Assembly (NCBI GenBank): GCA_036502965.1
Contig: DASXXT010000433.1
Coordinates: forward strand, 1-7,891
DNA from: Roseiarcus sp036502965
GTDB lineage: Bacteria; Pseudomonadota; Alphaproteobacteria; Rhizobiales; Beijerinckiaceae
Length of the DNA stretch: 7,891 bases
Direction of reading: 5' to 3'
Position 1 is the stretch's first letter; each line of letters opens with the position of its first letter. Below are positions 1 through 6,762 of this stretch, piece by piece. The notes beneath the pieces are model-generated. The model made no database searches. It was not told the DNA's origin and was given only the letters and a program-made list of their open reading frames with translations. The position numbers and the translations under genes are program-made.

Positions 1-123
1 GCTCGCCGATGAGGTGCTTGAGTCCGTTCGAGAGACAGTCAACGCGGCTTACAGCCTGCCGCTCCAACAGCAAGGATGTTGTGCCACGCCGCACCGCTGC
101 TTTGCGGCGCGCGCCGAAGCTGC

Positions 124-790
124 TCAGGTTGTCGAGGCTGCCTTCCGGAGCTGGCTAAGCGACGCGTAACCAAGCCCAGCAAAACCGATCAGCATCATCG
201 CCCATGTCGAGGACTCAGGCACGCTCGCGCCCGGCTGGAAAGTCGCGGTTATGTCTGTGTTGGGGAAAGCGAACGGTCCAGATGCGGAGGCGCTTCCGCT
301 CGGAACTATGCGGTCGCTCTCGAGTTGCGCGGCGCTCACCGGAGTCTCAGACGCAATCACGTATCCGGATACATTGGTGAGATCCAAGCCCTCGCGCGAA
401 TAGGTGAAATTGAGGACAGCGCTGACTCCGCCGCCAGGAGCATCAAAGAAAATCGTCTGCGGAGTGGTGTCCGACCCCATCGCCAGCCACGAAAATGAGA
501 ATGGGATTTTGGCCAGACCGAGGTCCGGAAGGTCGCTTCCCGTTTCGGAAACCTCGATTGGCGATGTCGCCCGGAAGACCGTTGACGAAGCTGTCGACAA
601 AATTACTGAAGGTGAAAGTTACGAGGCCCGCAGGGCTACTGCCGCCGTTCGCGCAACCACCATCCGACGCGGTCACGGTGCAGATGAAAAGGGACGCGGG
701 AGGATTTTGCGCGAGAGCCGGAGACAGGCCGAACAAGGCCGCGCCCGCTATGGCCGCTGCGCTGAAATACGTCTTGATACATCTGAGCAT
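124..790 (-). pseudogene. PEP-CTERM (PEPxxWA-type) sorting domain protein, frame broken near 600
   Basis: Two overlapping minus-strand frames together make one exported surface protein of about 220 residues. The first frame starts at ATG 788-790 behind a good ribosome binding site (AGGGGGAA, 796-803) and opens with a signal peptide: basic LRCIK, a hydrophobic AAAIAGAALFGL stretch and a likely cleavage site at ALA-Q near residue 27. It then leaves the frame seen downstream. The second frame runs from about 600 to a TGA at 124-126 and ends with a C-terminal sorting signal: VPESSTWAMM, a hydrophobic GFAGLG segment and basic LRK. Known PEP-CTERM proteins are exported, then processed by an exosortase in the inner membrane; no exosortase lies in this window. 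Neither frame alone has both ends, so one indel in about 540-615 would restore the gene. The AAAA run at 599-602 is one possible site. Whether this is a true mutation or a sequencing error cannot be told. The ligand or surface role is unknown. Confidence 0.75.
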
Positions 791-891
791 CGCTATTCCC
801 CCTAGACGCTTTTGCCGACAAGGAACCTCACCCTAGCTCATCGTCTCAGCCGGTGTCAGTCTCGTGACAACGGGTCTCGAAACGGAGCAGA

Positions 892-915
892 CGCGGCGCT
901 CGGCCAGCCGCCGCG
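892..915 (-). terminator. Weak hairpin after the phytochelatin-synthase-like gene
   Basis: CGCGGCG at 892-898 can pair perfectly with CGCCGCG at 909-915 across a 10-base loop, about 20 bases past the stop of the minus-strand gene ending at 935. No U-run follows on the minus transcript, so an intrinsic terminator is only a possibility; in DNA this GC-rich such a hairpin may arise by chance. Confidence 0.2.
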
Positions 916-934
916 TGCCAACCACTAAGCCTTG

Positions 935-1660
935 CTATTGAACCGATGCCGCCGTCACCAGCACGAAGCCGCGAGTTTTGTTGTCGTTGGCGGCGTCGAG
1001 GGTGTTCATGGCGGCGAAAATGTCGGCCGTCTTGACCCAAACCGGCGGATATTTGTAGCGCGCGACGTCGAGGATGAGGAAGCGGTCCGCTTTTGCGTCA
1101 TAGGCGGCGAGCGGCGAAATATGGCCGCCGATTTGCTGGCCGAGCGCCCTGCGCAAATAGTGGACGATCACAAAGTGGCCGGGCTCGCCAAGATAGGCGC
1201 TGGCCAGCTTGCGGAACTCCTCGACCGAGCTGTCCGACGCGTGATGGACTTCCGCCTTGACCGGCTGCGTGGCGAGAATCCCGCCTATCTGGTCGAGCGT
1301 CATGCCCTGCCGCGCCAGGGTCTCGCGCGGCAGAATTGCGTCCGTTCGTTCGGTGAGGACATTGTCCTGGGTGAAGGTGCGGTAGGGTGTGTATTCGGGA
1401 ACCGCGGGCGCCGGGACGCCGAGCGCGTTCAAGATCATCACGAGGGTCGCGACGCCGCAATAGGACTGGGTCTTCTGGGTCAGGAAGTTGTCCGCAAGGG
1501 GGAAATAAGCCTCGTGCGCATCGCTCTCGGCGAAATAGACTTCGCCGTCATGGGTGCTGAATCCGGTGAGATTGTCGGGCAGCGGCAGGGTGTCGGCGTG
1601 CGCTCCCACTACGCAAAGCCCTAAGACCAACGTGGCGCAGGCAACCGTGAGTTTCGACAT
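935..1660 (-). CDS. Secreted phytochelatin synthase family protein (papain-like cysteine protease)
   Basis: This 241-residue protein matches the catalytic N-terminal half of phytochelatin synthases, a papain-like cysteine protease fold that cleaves glycine from glutathione and, in eukaryotes, joins gamma-Glu-Cys units into phytochelatins. The triad is visible: Cys68 in QSYCGVATLVMILNAL, His180 in GGHISPLAAYD and Asp198 in FLILDVARY. The spacing (112 and 18 residues) is close to that of the cyanobacterial half-length enzyme from Nostoc. The Cys-rich C-terminal domain of plant enzymes is absent, as in other bacterial forms, which mostly act as glutathione hydrolases. The chosen start is ATG 1658-1660, since it gives a signal peptide (hydrophobic VACATLVLGLCVVG, cleavage near AHA-DT at residue 22) and has AGAGGA at 1672-1677; an in-frame start at 1726 would put 22 polar residues before it. 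Export to the periplasm is therefore inferred. It lies 87 bases after the penicillin-binding protein gene on the same strand and may be co-transcribed. Substrate and metal response are not shown. Confidence 0.88.
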   Translation of the reverse strand: MSKLTVACATLVLGLCVVGAHADTLPLPDNLTGFSTHDGEVYFAESDAHEAYFPLADNFLTQKTQSYCGVATLVMILNALGVPAPAVPEYTPYRTFTQDNVLTERTDAILPRETLARQGMTLDQIGGILATQPVKAEVHHASDSSVEEFRKLASAYLGEPGHFVIVHYLRRALGQQIGGHISPLAAYDAKADRFLILDVARYKYPPVWVKTADIFAAMNTLDAANDNKTRGFVLVTAASVQ

Positions 1661-1682
1661 GGATCCGCTCGTCCTCTGATCG

Positions 1683-1707
1683 GATTGGCGCAGCGTCAGA
1701 TTGGCGC
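1683..1707 (-). repeat. Direct repeat of a 9-base motif upstream of the phytochelatin-synthase-like gene
   Basis: GATTGGCGC occurs at 1683-1691 and again at 1699-1707, a 16-base period; on the minus strand this reads GCGCCAATC, 7 bases, GCGCCAATC. It lies 22 to 47 bases before the chosen start at 1660, where a promoter or operator would be expected. A regulatory role is only a guess from its position. Confidence 0.3.
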
Positions 1708-1747
1708 CCTCGCGACGACAGAGCAATCCCGAACGAGCGGTCGCTCC

Positions 1748-3991
1748 TCACAGCGTTCCGAACAACTTGTCGAGCAGCCCCTTATCCCGCGCCGGGCGCC
1801 CATGGCCGGCGTTCGGGATCTCGGCAGGCGGGAGCAGACCCCGGTCCTCGGCAGCGCTAGGCGCTCCTCGGGGACCGACGGCTCTTGGCTGTGGTGTGAA
1901 GTTCTCGGGCGGGGGCGGCGTCGGCTGCGGCGGGCGCCCTCCTCGTCCGCCGGTCCCAATCTGAGAGCCGGTGAGGTTGAGCGGCGGCGCCAGCGGAGCG
2001 TCCGGGCCCGGCGCCTCGGCGCTGCGCCACGCCCCGAGCGGCAGGCCGGCGACCGGCACGCCCACGTGCGCGGCCTTCATGAACCGGTTCCAGATTTCGA
2101 CCGGCAAATTGCCGCCCGACACTTTCTTGGTCGGCGAGTTGTCATCGTTGCCGAGCCAGACTCCGGCGACCAGATAGCTCGTGTAGCCGAGGAACCAGGC
2201 GTCGCGCCAATCCTGGCTGGTCCCGGTTTTGCCCGCGGCCTCCCAGCCTGGCAGTTCGGCCTTGCGCGCGGTTCCGGTCAGCAACGTCTCCTGCATCATC
2301 TGGTTCATCATCGCCACATATTGCGGGTCGATGACCCGGCCAAAACTCGCGTTGCGCCGCGCGTAGAGCTGCTTGCCGTTGGCCGTGCGCACCCGGGCGA
2401 TCACATGGGGCTGGACGCCCAGGCCGCCATTGGCGAAAGCCGCGTAGGCGGAGACCATTTCGAGCGGCGTCACGTCCGAGGAGCCGAGCGCGATCGACGG
2501 CACCGCTTCGAGGTCGGATGTAATCCCGAGCCGGTGTGCGACCGCGACCACCGTCTTCGGCCCGACTTCCAACCCCAAGCGCACTGCGACCGTATTGAGC
2601 GAGAGCGCCAGCGCCTTGGTGAGCGTCACCGGGCCGAAATATTCGCGCGAATAATTTTCCGGGCTCCAGCCTTTAACCGAGATCGGGGCGTCCTCGCGCA
2701 CGGTGTCAGGAGTAAGCCCCTTCTCCAGCGCCGCGAGATAGACGAACGGCTTGAACGACGAGCCCGGCTGGCGCTTGGCCGCGACCGCGCGATTGAACTG
2801 GCTGTCGGCATAGTTGCGTCCGCCGACCATCGCCTTGACGGCGCCATTTGGGTCGAGCGCCACCAGCGCCCCCTGCTCGACACCGAACTTGGCGCCTTTC
2901 GCATTGAGCTCGTCGGTCAGCGCATGCTCGGCCTCGGCCTGCATCTTGAGATTGATCGTGGTCGTAACCACGATGTCCTCGTTGATCGCGCCGACCGTGT
3001 CGTCGAGCGCGTCCATCACGTAGTCGGCGGCGTAGTTGATTGAGCCCGCGCCCTTATCGTGCTTGACTTGCGCCGGGTTGGCGAGCGCGAGCTTGGCCAT
3101 CGCCTCGGTGATGTGGCCCTGCTTGGCCATCGCCGTGATGACCTGTGCGGCGCGCTCGTTGGCCCCCACCAGGTTGCGATTGGGCGCAAGTTTGCTCGGC
3201 GACTTCATGAGCCCGGCGAGCACCGCAGCTTCCGATAGCGTCACGAAACGCGCGCTCTTGCCGAAATATTTCTGCGCCGCCGCTTCGACCCCATACGCGC
3301 CCGAGCCGAAATAGACACGGTTCAGATAGAGTTCGAGGATCTGGTCCTTGGAGTAGCGGCGCTCGAGCCAAAACGCCAGGATCGCCTCCTGGATTTTGCG
3401 CGACAGCGTACGCTCCTGAGTCAGAAACAGATTCTTGGCGAGCTGCTGGGTCAGCGTCGAGCCGCCCTCAATGCCGCCGCCGCCAATCGCGTCCCGCAGA
3501 AGCGCGCGCGACATGCCGATCGGATCGACGCCATTATGGTCGTAAAATCGCCGGTCCTCGATGGCCACGAACGCCTTGGGCAAATACGGCGGCAAGTCGA
3601 TGAGCCTGACCGCCGGGCCGCCAGTGTCGCCGCGATTGGCGATGAGCGAGCCATCGTCGGAGAGGATAGCGATATTAGGCGGCCGCTTGGGTACTGCGAG
3701 TTGATCGATCGGCGGCAGCTGGCTCGCGCAATAGGCGAAAAGCCCGGCGACGAAGACAGCGCCCCAAACTGAGAGCACCACGCCCCAATAGGCGAGGTGG
3801 CCGAGAGCCGAACGGCGCCGTCTGCCGCGCTTCGCGCTCGAGACGGATCGCGAGGGGGCATTTTTTCTCTTGCGGGCGGTCGGCAGGCGGTCGGCGGGAT
3901 CGGCGCGAAGATCGCCTCCGGCACCGCCGGCGCGCCAATCGAGGCGCGGCTCGATCCGCGTCCGGGTCTTCTTGCCTCCTCGGCCGAACAT
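1748..3991 (-). CDS. Class A penicillin-binding protein (PBP1A family), glycosyltransferase and transpeptidase
   Basis: This is a 747-residue bifunctional peptidoglycan synthase of the inner membrane. An arginine- and lysine-rich cytoplasmic tail (1-64) precedes one membrane segment (about 65-88). The GT51 glycosyltransferase domain follows, with EDRRFYDHNGVD at 145-156 (catalytic Glu145), EGGSTLTQQLAKN at 175-187 and RKIQEAILAFWLERRYS at 198-214; it polymerises lipid II into glycan chains. The transpeptidase domain has all three motifs: SSFK at 411-414 (nucleophile Ser411), SLN at 464-466 and KTGT at 588-591; it crosslinks stem peptides and is the beta-lactam target. The linker between the domains is short, without the large insertion of classical enterobacterial MrcA, so no gene symbol is given. 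A Pro/Gly-rich low-complexity tail covers about 655-735. The frame is open upstream to 4186, but residues before MFGRGGKKTR look non-coding and would run into the divergent promoter region. No strong ribosome binding site is close to ATG 3989-3991; AAGGAG lies about 20 bases upstream, so the start is less sure than the rest. Confidence 0.95.
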   Translation of the reverse strand: MFGRGGKKTRTRIEPRLDWRAGGAGGDLRADPADRLPTARKRKNAPSRSVSSAKRGRRRRSALGHLAYWGVVLSVWGAVFVAGLFAYCASQLPPIDQLAVPKRPPNIAILSDDGSLIANRGDTGGPAVRLIDLPPYLPKAFVAIEDRRFYDHNGVDPIGMSRALLRDAIGGGGIEGGSTLTQQLAKNLFLTQERTLSRKIQEAILAFWLERRYSKDQILELYLNRVYFGSGAYGVEAAAQKYFGKSARFVTLSEAAVLAGLMKSPSKLAPNRNLVGANERAAQVITAMAKQGHITEAMAKLALANPAQVKHDKGAGSINYAADYVMDALDDTVGAINEDIVVTTTINLKMQAEAEHALTDELNAKGAKFGVEQGALVALDPNGAVKAMVGGRNYADSQFNRAVAAKRQPGSSFKPFVYLAALEKGLTPDTVREDAPISVKGWSPENYSREYFGPVTLTKALALSLNTVAVRLGLEVGPKTVVAVAHRLGITSDLEAVPSIALGSSDVTPLEMVSAYAAFANGGLGVQPHVIARVRTANGKQLYARRNASFGRVIDPQYVAMMNQMMQETLLTGTARKAELPGWEAAGKTGTSQDWRDAWFLGYTSYLVAGVWLGNDDNSPTKKVSGGNLPVEIWNRFMKAAHVGVPVAGLPLGAWRSAEAPGPDAPLAPPLNLTGSQIGTGGRGGRPPQPTPPPPENFTPQPRAVGPRGAPSAAEDRGLLPPAEIPNAGHGRPARDKGLLDKLFGTL

Positions 3992-4245
3992 CGCTGATCC
4001 CGCTCGCGGCGTCTCCTTGATGAAGGAGCCTCGGGCGAAACGCCCCCCGCCAGGTCGCGGAGCGTAAGGCCCGCGGTTTAAGGGCCGGTAAAGCTTACGC
4101 CAGAATTGACGAAGCGGCGAAAATCCTTGAGGACACAGGTTTCGGTCCGCCTCCGCGCCCTTGCGCCGCCGGAAACGCCTTGGCAAAGTCCGCGGCCCCT
4201 TCTGGGGCGCGTCGGGGCCTCAGCAATATTTCGGGACTTCAAGCG
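3992..4245. promoter_or_regulatory. Divergent intergenic region between the PBP gene and dnaN
   Basis: These 254 bases separate two genes that point away from each other, so promoters for both should lie here. TTGAC at 4106-4110 on the plus strand resembles a -35 box, but no convincing -10 box follows at the usual distance. No convincing minus-strand promoter, operator, RNA gene or small gene was found. Open frames run through it from both sides but lack family similarity. Confidence 0.5.
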
Positions 4246-5364
4246 ATGAAGGTCACCATCGAGCGTTCGGTCCTGCTTAAAGCGCTTGGGCACGTGCATC
4301 GCATCGTCGAGCGGCGCAACACCATTCCGATCCTCGCCAATGTGCTGATCGAAGCAGGCGATGGCAAATTGGCGCTGAAGAGCACGGATCTCGACCTTGA
4401 GGCGTCCGAGCAGGTCTCCGCTGACGTCGCCCAAAATGGCGCGACGACCGTACCAGCCCACGTGATCTACGATATCGTGCGCAAGCTTCCGGACGGAGCG
4501 CAGGCAAGCCTCGAGACGACCGGCGACACCGGACAGCTCGTCTTGCGCTCAGGCCGGTCGCGCTTCACCCTGCAGGCCCTACCCGCCTCCGATTTTCCCG
4601 ATCTGACCTCGGGCGAGTTCTCGCATCGATTCGCGCTCCCCGCAGCGGAGCTCAAGCGCCTGATCGAGAACACCCAGTTCGCGATTTCGACCGAGGAGAC
4701 GCGGTATTACTTGAACGGCATTTTCCTTCACACTGTCGAGTCCGGCGGGACGACAATGCTGCGCGCGGTCGCGACCGACGGCCATCGCCTGGCGCGCGTC
4801 GAAACTCAAGCGCCGGAAGGGTCCGTCGGGATGCCCGGAATCATCGCCCCCCGCAAGGCGGTGAACGAAGTGCAAAAGCTGTTGGAAGACCTGAGCCAAG
4901 ACGTGGCGATCGAGATTTCGACCGCCAAGGCGCGCTTTCAGTTCGGCGATGTGGTGCTGACGACGAAACTGATCGACGGCACCTTCCCCGACTATGCGCG
5001 GGTCATTCCGACGGGCAACGACAAGCGCCTGGTCGTCGACAAGGAGCCGTTCGAGAAAGCCGTCGATCGGGTGTCAACGCTGTCGTCCGAGCGCGGCCGG
5101 GCGATCAAACTCGCGATCGCCGAGGGCAAGATGACGCTATCGGTCAACAATCCTGATTCCGGCTCGGCCAGCGAGGAGATCGAGGCCAATTATGATTCCG
5201 CGCCGATCGATATTGGCTTTAACGCCCGCTATCTGCTTGACATCGTCGGCCAGTTGTCGTCCGACACCGCCTTGATCAGCTTGGCCGATCCGGGCTCCCC
5301 AACCCTTATCCAGGATCGCGAGGGCGCGCCTGCGCTCTACGTGCTGATGCCGCTCAGGGTGTGA
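4246..5364 (+). CDS. dnaN: DNA polymerase III subunit beta (sliding clamp)
   Basis: DnaN forms a ring-shaped dimer around DNA that tethers DNA polymerase III and other repair and replication proteins. The 372-residue product has the length usual in alphaproteobacteria (366 in E. coli) and needs all three clamp domains (about 1-125, 126-250, 251-372). Family motifs run along its whole length: RNTIPIL at 24-30, STDLDLE at 46-52, LPASDFPDL at 112-120, TRYYLNGI at 152-159, ATDGHRLA at 176-183, LIDGTFPDY at 242-250, FNARYL at 325-330 and the terminal YVLMPLRV, which helps form the binding pocket for clamp-binding peptides. ATG 4246-4248 is chosen because MKVTIERSVLLKAL is the standard beginning; the frame is open further up to 4180 but without similarity. 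No strong ribosome binding site is seen. It is not followed by recF, a common neighbour in other bacteria, but by radical SAM genes starting only 7 bases after its stop. It appears intact. Confidence 0.98.
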   Translation: MKVTIERSVLLKALGHVHRIVERRNTIPILANVLIEAGDGKLALKSTDLDLEASEQVSADVAQNGATTVPAHVIYDIVRKLPDGAQASLETTGDTGQLVLRSGRSRFTLQALPASDFPDLTSGEFSHRFALPAAELKRLIENTQFAISTEETRYYLNGIFLHTVESGGTTMLRAVATDGHRLARVETQAPEGSVGMPGIIAPRKAVNEVQKLLEDLSQDVAIEISTAKARFQFGDVVLTTKLIDGTFPDYARVIPTGNDKRLVVDKEPFEKAVDRVSTLSSERGRAIKLAIAEGKMTLSVNNPDSGSASEEIEANYDSAPIDIGFNARYLLDIVGQLSSDTALISLADPGSPTLIQDREGAPALYVLMPLRV

Positions 5365-5371
5365 GGGAATC

Positions 5372-5752
5372 TTGAACGTTTTCCAGTGGCTGCGTTATGG
5401 CCCTTGGCTCAGCCAGATGGTCGTGACGCGGCGGTGCAACCTGACTTGCGGTTACTGCACAGAGTACCACCGGACGTCCGATCCGGCCCCGTACGACAAA
5501 CTCGCGTTACGACTCGCGAAGCTCGCGGAGCTACGCGCGTGGGCAGTTTGCCTGACGGGCGGCGAACCCACGATGCACCCGCGCCTACCGGACCTCGTGG
5601 CTGAGATGAGGAGGCTGCGTTTCAAAGGGCGCATGATGATCACGAACGGAACGCGTCTGACGTCGGACCTCATCGACGCGCTCAATGGCGCTGGCCTCAC
5701 GGACATGCAGATCAGCGTGGACGGGGTCAAAAGATTCCTTCAATCTCGTTGA
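5372..5752 (+). CDS. Truncated radical SAM protein A, paralogue of C (probable gene remnant)
   Basis: This 126-residue product is the N-terminal part of a radical SAM enzyme. It has the cluster motif CNLTCGYC (Cys22, Cys26, Cys29), which binds the 4Fe-4S cluster that cleaves S-adenosylmethionine, and GGEP at 63-66, which contacts SAM. Residues 6-121 align without gaps to residues 30-145 of C, about 71 of 116 identical by hand count. Similarity stops after VDGVKR; five further residues (FLQSR) and a TGA at 5750-5752 follow. Family members, like C, run to about 330 residues, so the second half of the barrel and the C-terminal cysteines are missing. The start is TTG 5372-5374, 7 bases after dnaN, with GAGGGA very close in front; this begins the protein where the match to C begins. 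The overlap of its stop with the ribosome binding site of B looks like a settled gene junction. It is probably inactive alone; a non-catalytic role or partnership with C cannot be excluded. Rare codons such as TTA, CTA and CGA set it apart from dnaN. Confidence 0.75.
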   Translation: MNVFQWLRYGPWLSQMVVTRRCNLTCGYCTEYHRTSDPAPYDKLALRLAKLAELRAWAVCLTGGEPTMHPRLPDLVAEMRRLRFKGRMMITNGTRLTSDLIDALNGAGLTDMQISVDGVKRFLQSR

Positions 5753-5756
5753 GGAG
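5751..5756 (+). promoter_or_regulatory. Ribosome binding site of gene B overlapping the stop codon of A
   Basis: GAGGAG at 5751-5756 stands 7 bases before ATG 5764-5766 and shares bases with the TGA stop of A (5750-5752). This decides the start of B at 5764 over the in-frame TTG at 5749, and suggests that translation of B is coupled to that of A. Confidence 0.7.
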
Positions 5757-5763
5757 TGGGACT

Positions 5764-6762
5764 ATGGTGACGCCACAGATGGTCCTGCGAGGAGCCATCG
5801 CCCGGACGGGTGTCAGGCCCTTCCCCCTGTCCCTGACGTACGAAGTCACATGGCTCTGCAATCTATCCTGCGGTTATTGTGACCGCCATACACCCATGCG
5901 CCATGAGTTGACACAGGAGGAGATCTTTTGGGCGCTGGACGCGTTCCGTATGCTTGGAATGCTCCACACCCACCTTGACGGTGGTGATCCCCTGACCCAT
6001 CGGCACATCGATGAGATCGTCGACTGGCTCACCCAACGAGGAGTCACCGTATCGCTGAACAGCAACGGTATTCTCGTACCAAAGAAACTTCACACGATTC
6101 GAAAGTTATCTGTGCTGAAGATTAGCCTCGACGGCCCCCCTGACAGTCACGATGCGATGCGGGGAACCGGGAGCTTTGAGAAAGCCCTCGCCGGCGCCAC
6201 CGCTGCGCGGGATGCTGGTGTGAAGGTGGAGTTCACATGCACGGTGGGCCAGCATAATGCTCACGCGATCGAGCCGCTGATCGACATCGTATCCGCCGTC
6301 CGTATCCCGGTGGTCTTTCAACCAGCGTTGAACAGTTTATTTCTTGACACCGATCGCGATGGATCATCCTGGCAGCTGGATGTCCAGTCCATTCGCGCCG
6401 CGTTCGCTCGGATTGAGCGGATAAAACGGCGGAGCAAGGTGGTCGGCAATGGCTGGTCCAGCCTCAGGCATTTTCGTCGCTTCCCAGAGGACACGCGACC
6501 CCCGTGCGCGGCCGGCTGGGTGCAGGCGACCATGGACCCCGAAGGCGTCCTCTTTTCCTGCCCCCAGCTCAACCGGAGCGACCGATCCAACAGCGTCACG
6601 CGGCTCGGGGCGGCGACGGCATTCGCCAATCTGTCCCGAACGGGCTGTGGCCAATGCTGGTGCGCGCGCCTGGTCGAGGGAAATTATGCTTGGGGGATGC
6701 GCGTCGATCGCATGCTCCCGCCGTTCGAACGCTTGCCGCGCCAATCCAGGGGTGCTGCGTGA
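5764..6762 (+). CDS. Radical SAM protein B with SPASM/twitch-like C-terminal cysteines
   Basis: This 332-residue protein belongs to the radical SAM superfamily, closest in style to the MoaA/PqqE group. Residues 22-31 lead into CNLSCGYC (Cys32, Cys36, Cys39), which binds the catalytic 4Fe-4S cluster. The SAM-binding GGEP motif reads GGDP at 73-76. SLNSNG at 97-102 and KISLDGPPDSHDAMRG at 119-134 are core barrel motifs, the second typical of PqqE-like enzymes. The C-terminal part has Cys248, 17 residues, Cys266, then CGQCWC (Cys295, Cys298, Cys300), which suggests one auxiliary iron-sulfur cluster of the SPASM or twitch kind. Such enzymes often modify peptides or cofactors, but the substrate here is unknown. 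It is not a close paralogue of A or C. The start at ATG 5764 is set by GAGGAG at 5751-5756. It overlaps C by 4 bases, so the two are translationally coupled and probably work in one pathway. The product is cytoplasmic; no signal peptide is seen. Confidence 0.88.
   Translation: MVTPQMVLRGAIARTGVRPFPLSLTYEVTWLCNLSCGYCDRHTPMRHELTQEEIFWALDAFRMLGMLHTHLDGGDPLTHRHIDEIVDWLTQRGVTVSLNSNGILVPKKLHTIRKLSVLKISLDGPPDSHDAMRGTGSFEKALAGATAARDAGVKVEFTCTVGQHNAHAIEPLIDIVSAVRIPVVFQPALNSLFLDTDRDGSSWQLDVQSIRAAFARIERIKRRSKVVGNGWSSLRHFRRFPEDTRPPCAAGWVQATMDPEGVLFSCPQLNRSDRSNSVTRLGAATAFANLSRTGCGQCWCARLVEGNYAWGMRVDRMLPPFERLPRQSRGAA
6748..6752 (+). promoter_or_regulatory. Ribosome binding site setting the GTG start of gene C
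   Basis: AGGGG at 6748-6752, inside the end of B, lies 6 bases before GTG 6759-6761. The GTG overlaps the TGA stop of B (6760-6762) in a GTGA junction. This favours 6759 over the far upstream in-frame starts, which would place a long non-homologous stretch inside B. Confidence 0.7.

Noticed and set aside
87..109. Hairpin CGCCGCA/TGCGGCG beyond the stop of the PEP-CTERM gene
   Set aside because: Seven base pairs, nine-base loop and no U-run on the minus transcript; not convincing as a terminator.
2..169. Plus-strand frame open from the left edge to a TAA at 167-169, reading like a possible gene end
   Set aside because: It overlaps the end of the PEP-CTERM protein, includes an odd Cys-rich part and matches no family I know; too little to call a gene.
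596..604. Programmed frameshift to join the two PEP-CTERM frames
   Set aside because: A four-T run alone is not a known slippery site and no stimulating structure is visible; an indel or sequencing error is simpler.
932..1624. Long plus-strand open frame opposite the phytochelatin-synthase-like gene
   Set aside because: The minus strand has a full catalytic triad and signal peptide; the plus product has no family features and is a mirror of a GC-rich gene.
1685..3043. 452-residue plus-strand open frame opposite the penicillin-binding protein
   Set aside because: Arginine- and histidine-rich, no domain motifs, and fully covered by the well-supported minus-strand gene.
5749..5763. TTG at 5749 as the start of radical SAM protein B
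   Set aside because: The ATG at 5764 has GAGGAG at the right distance, while the TTG lies before that site.
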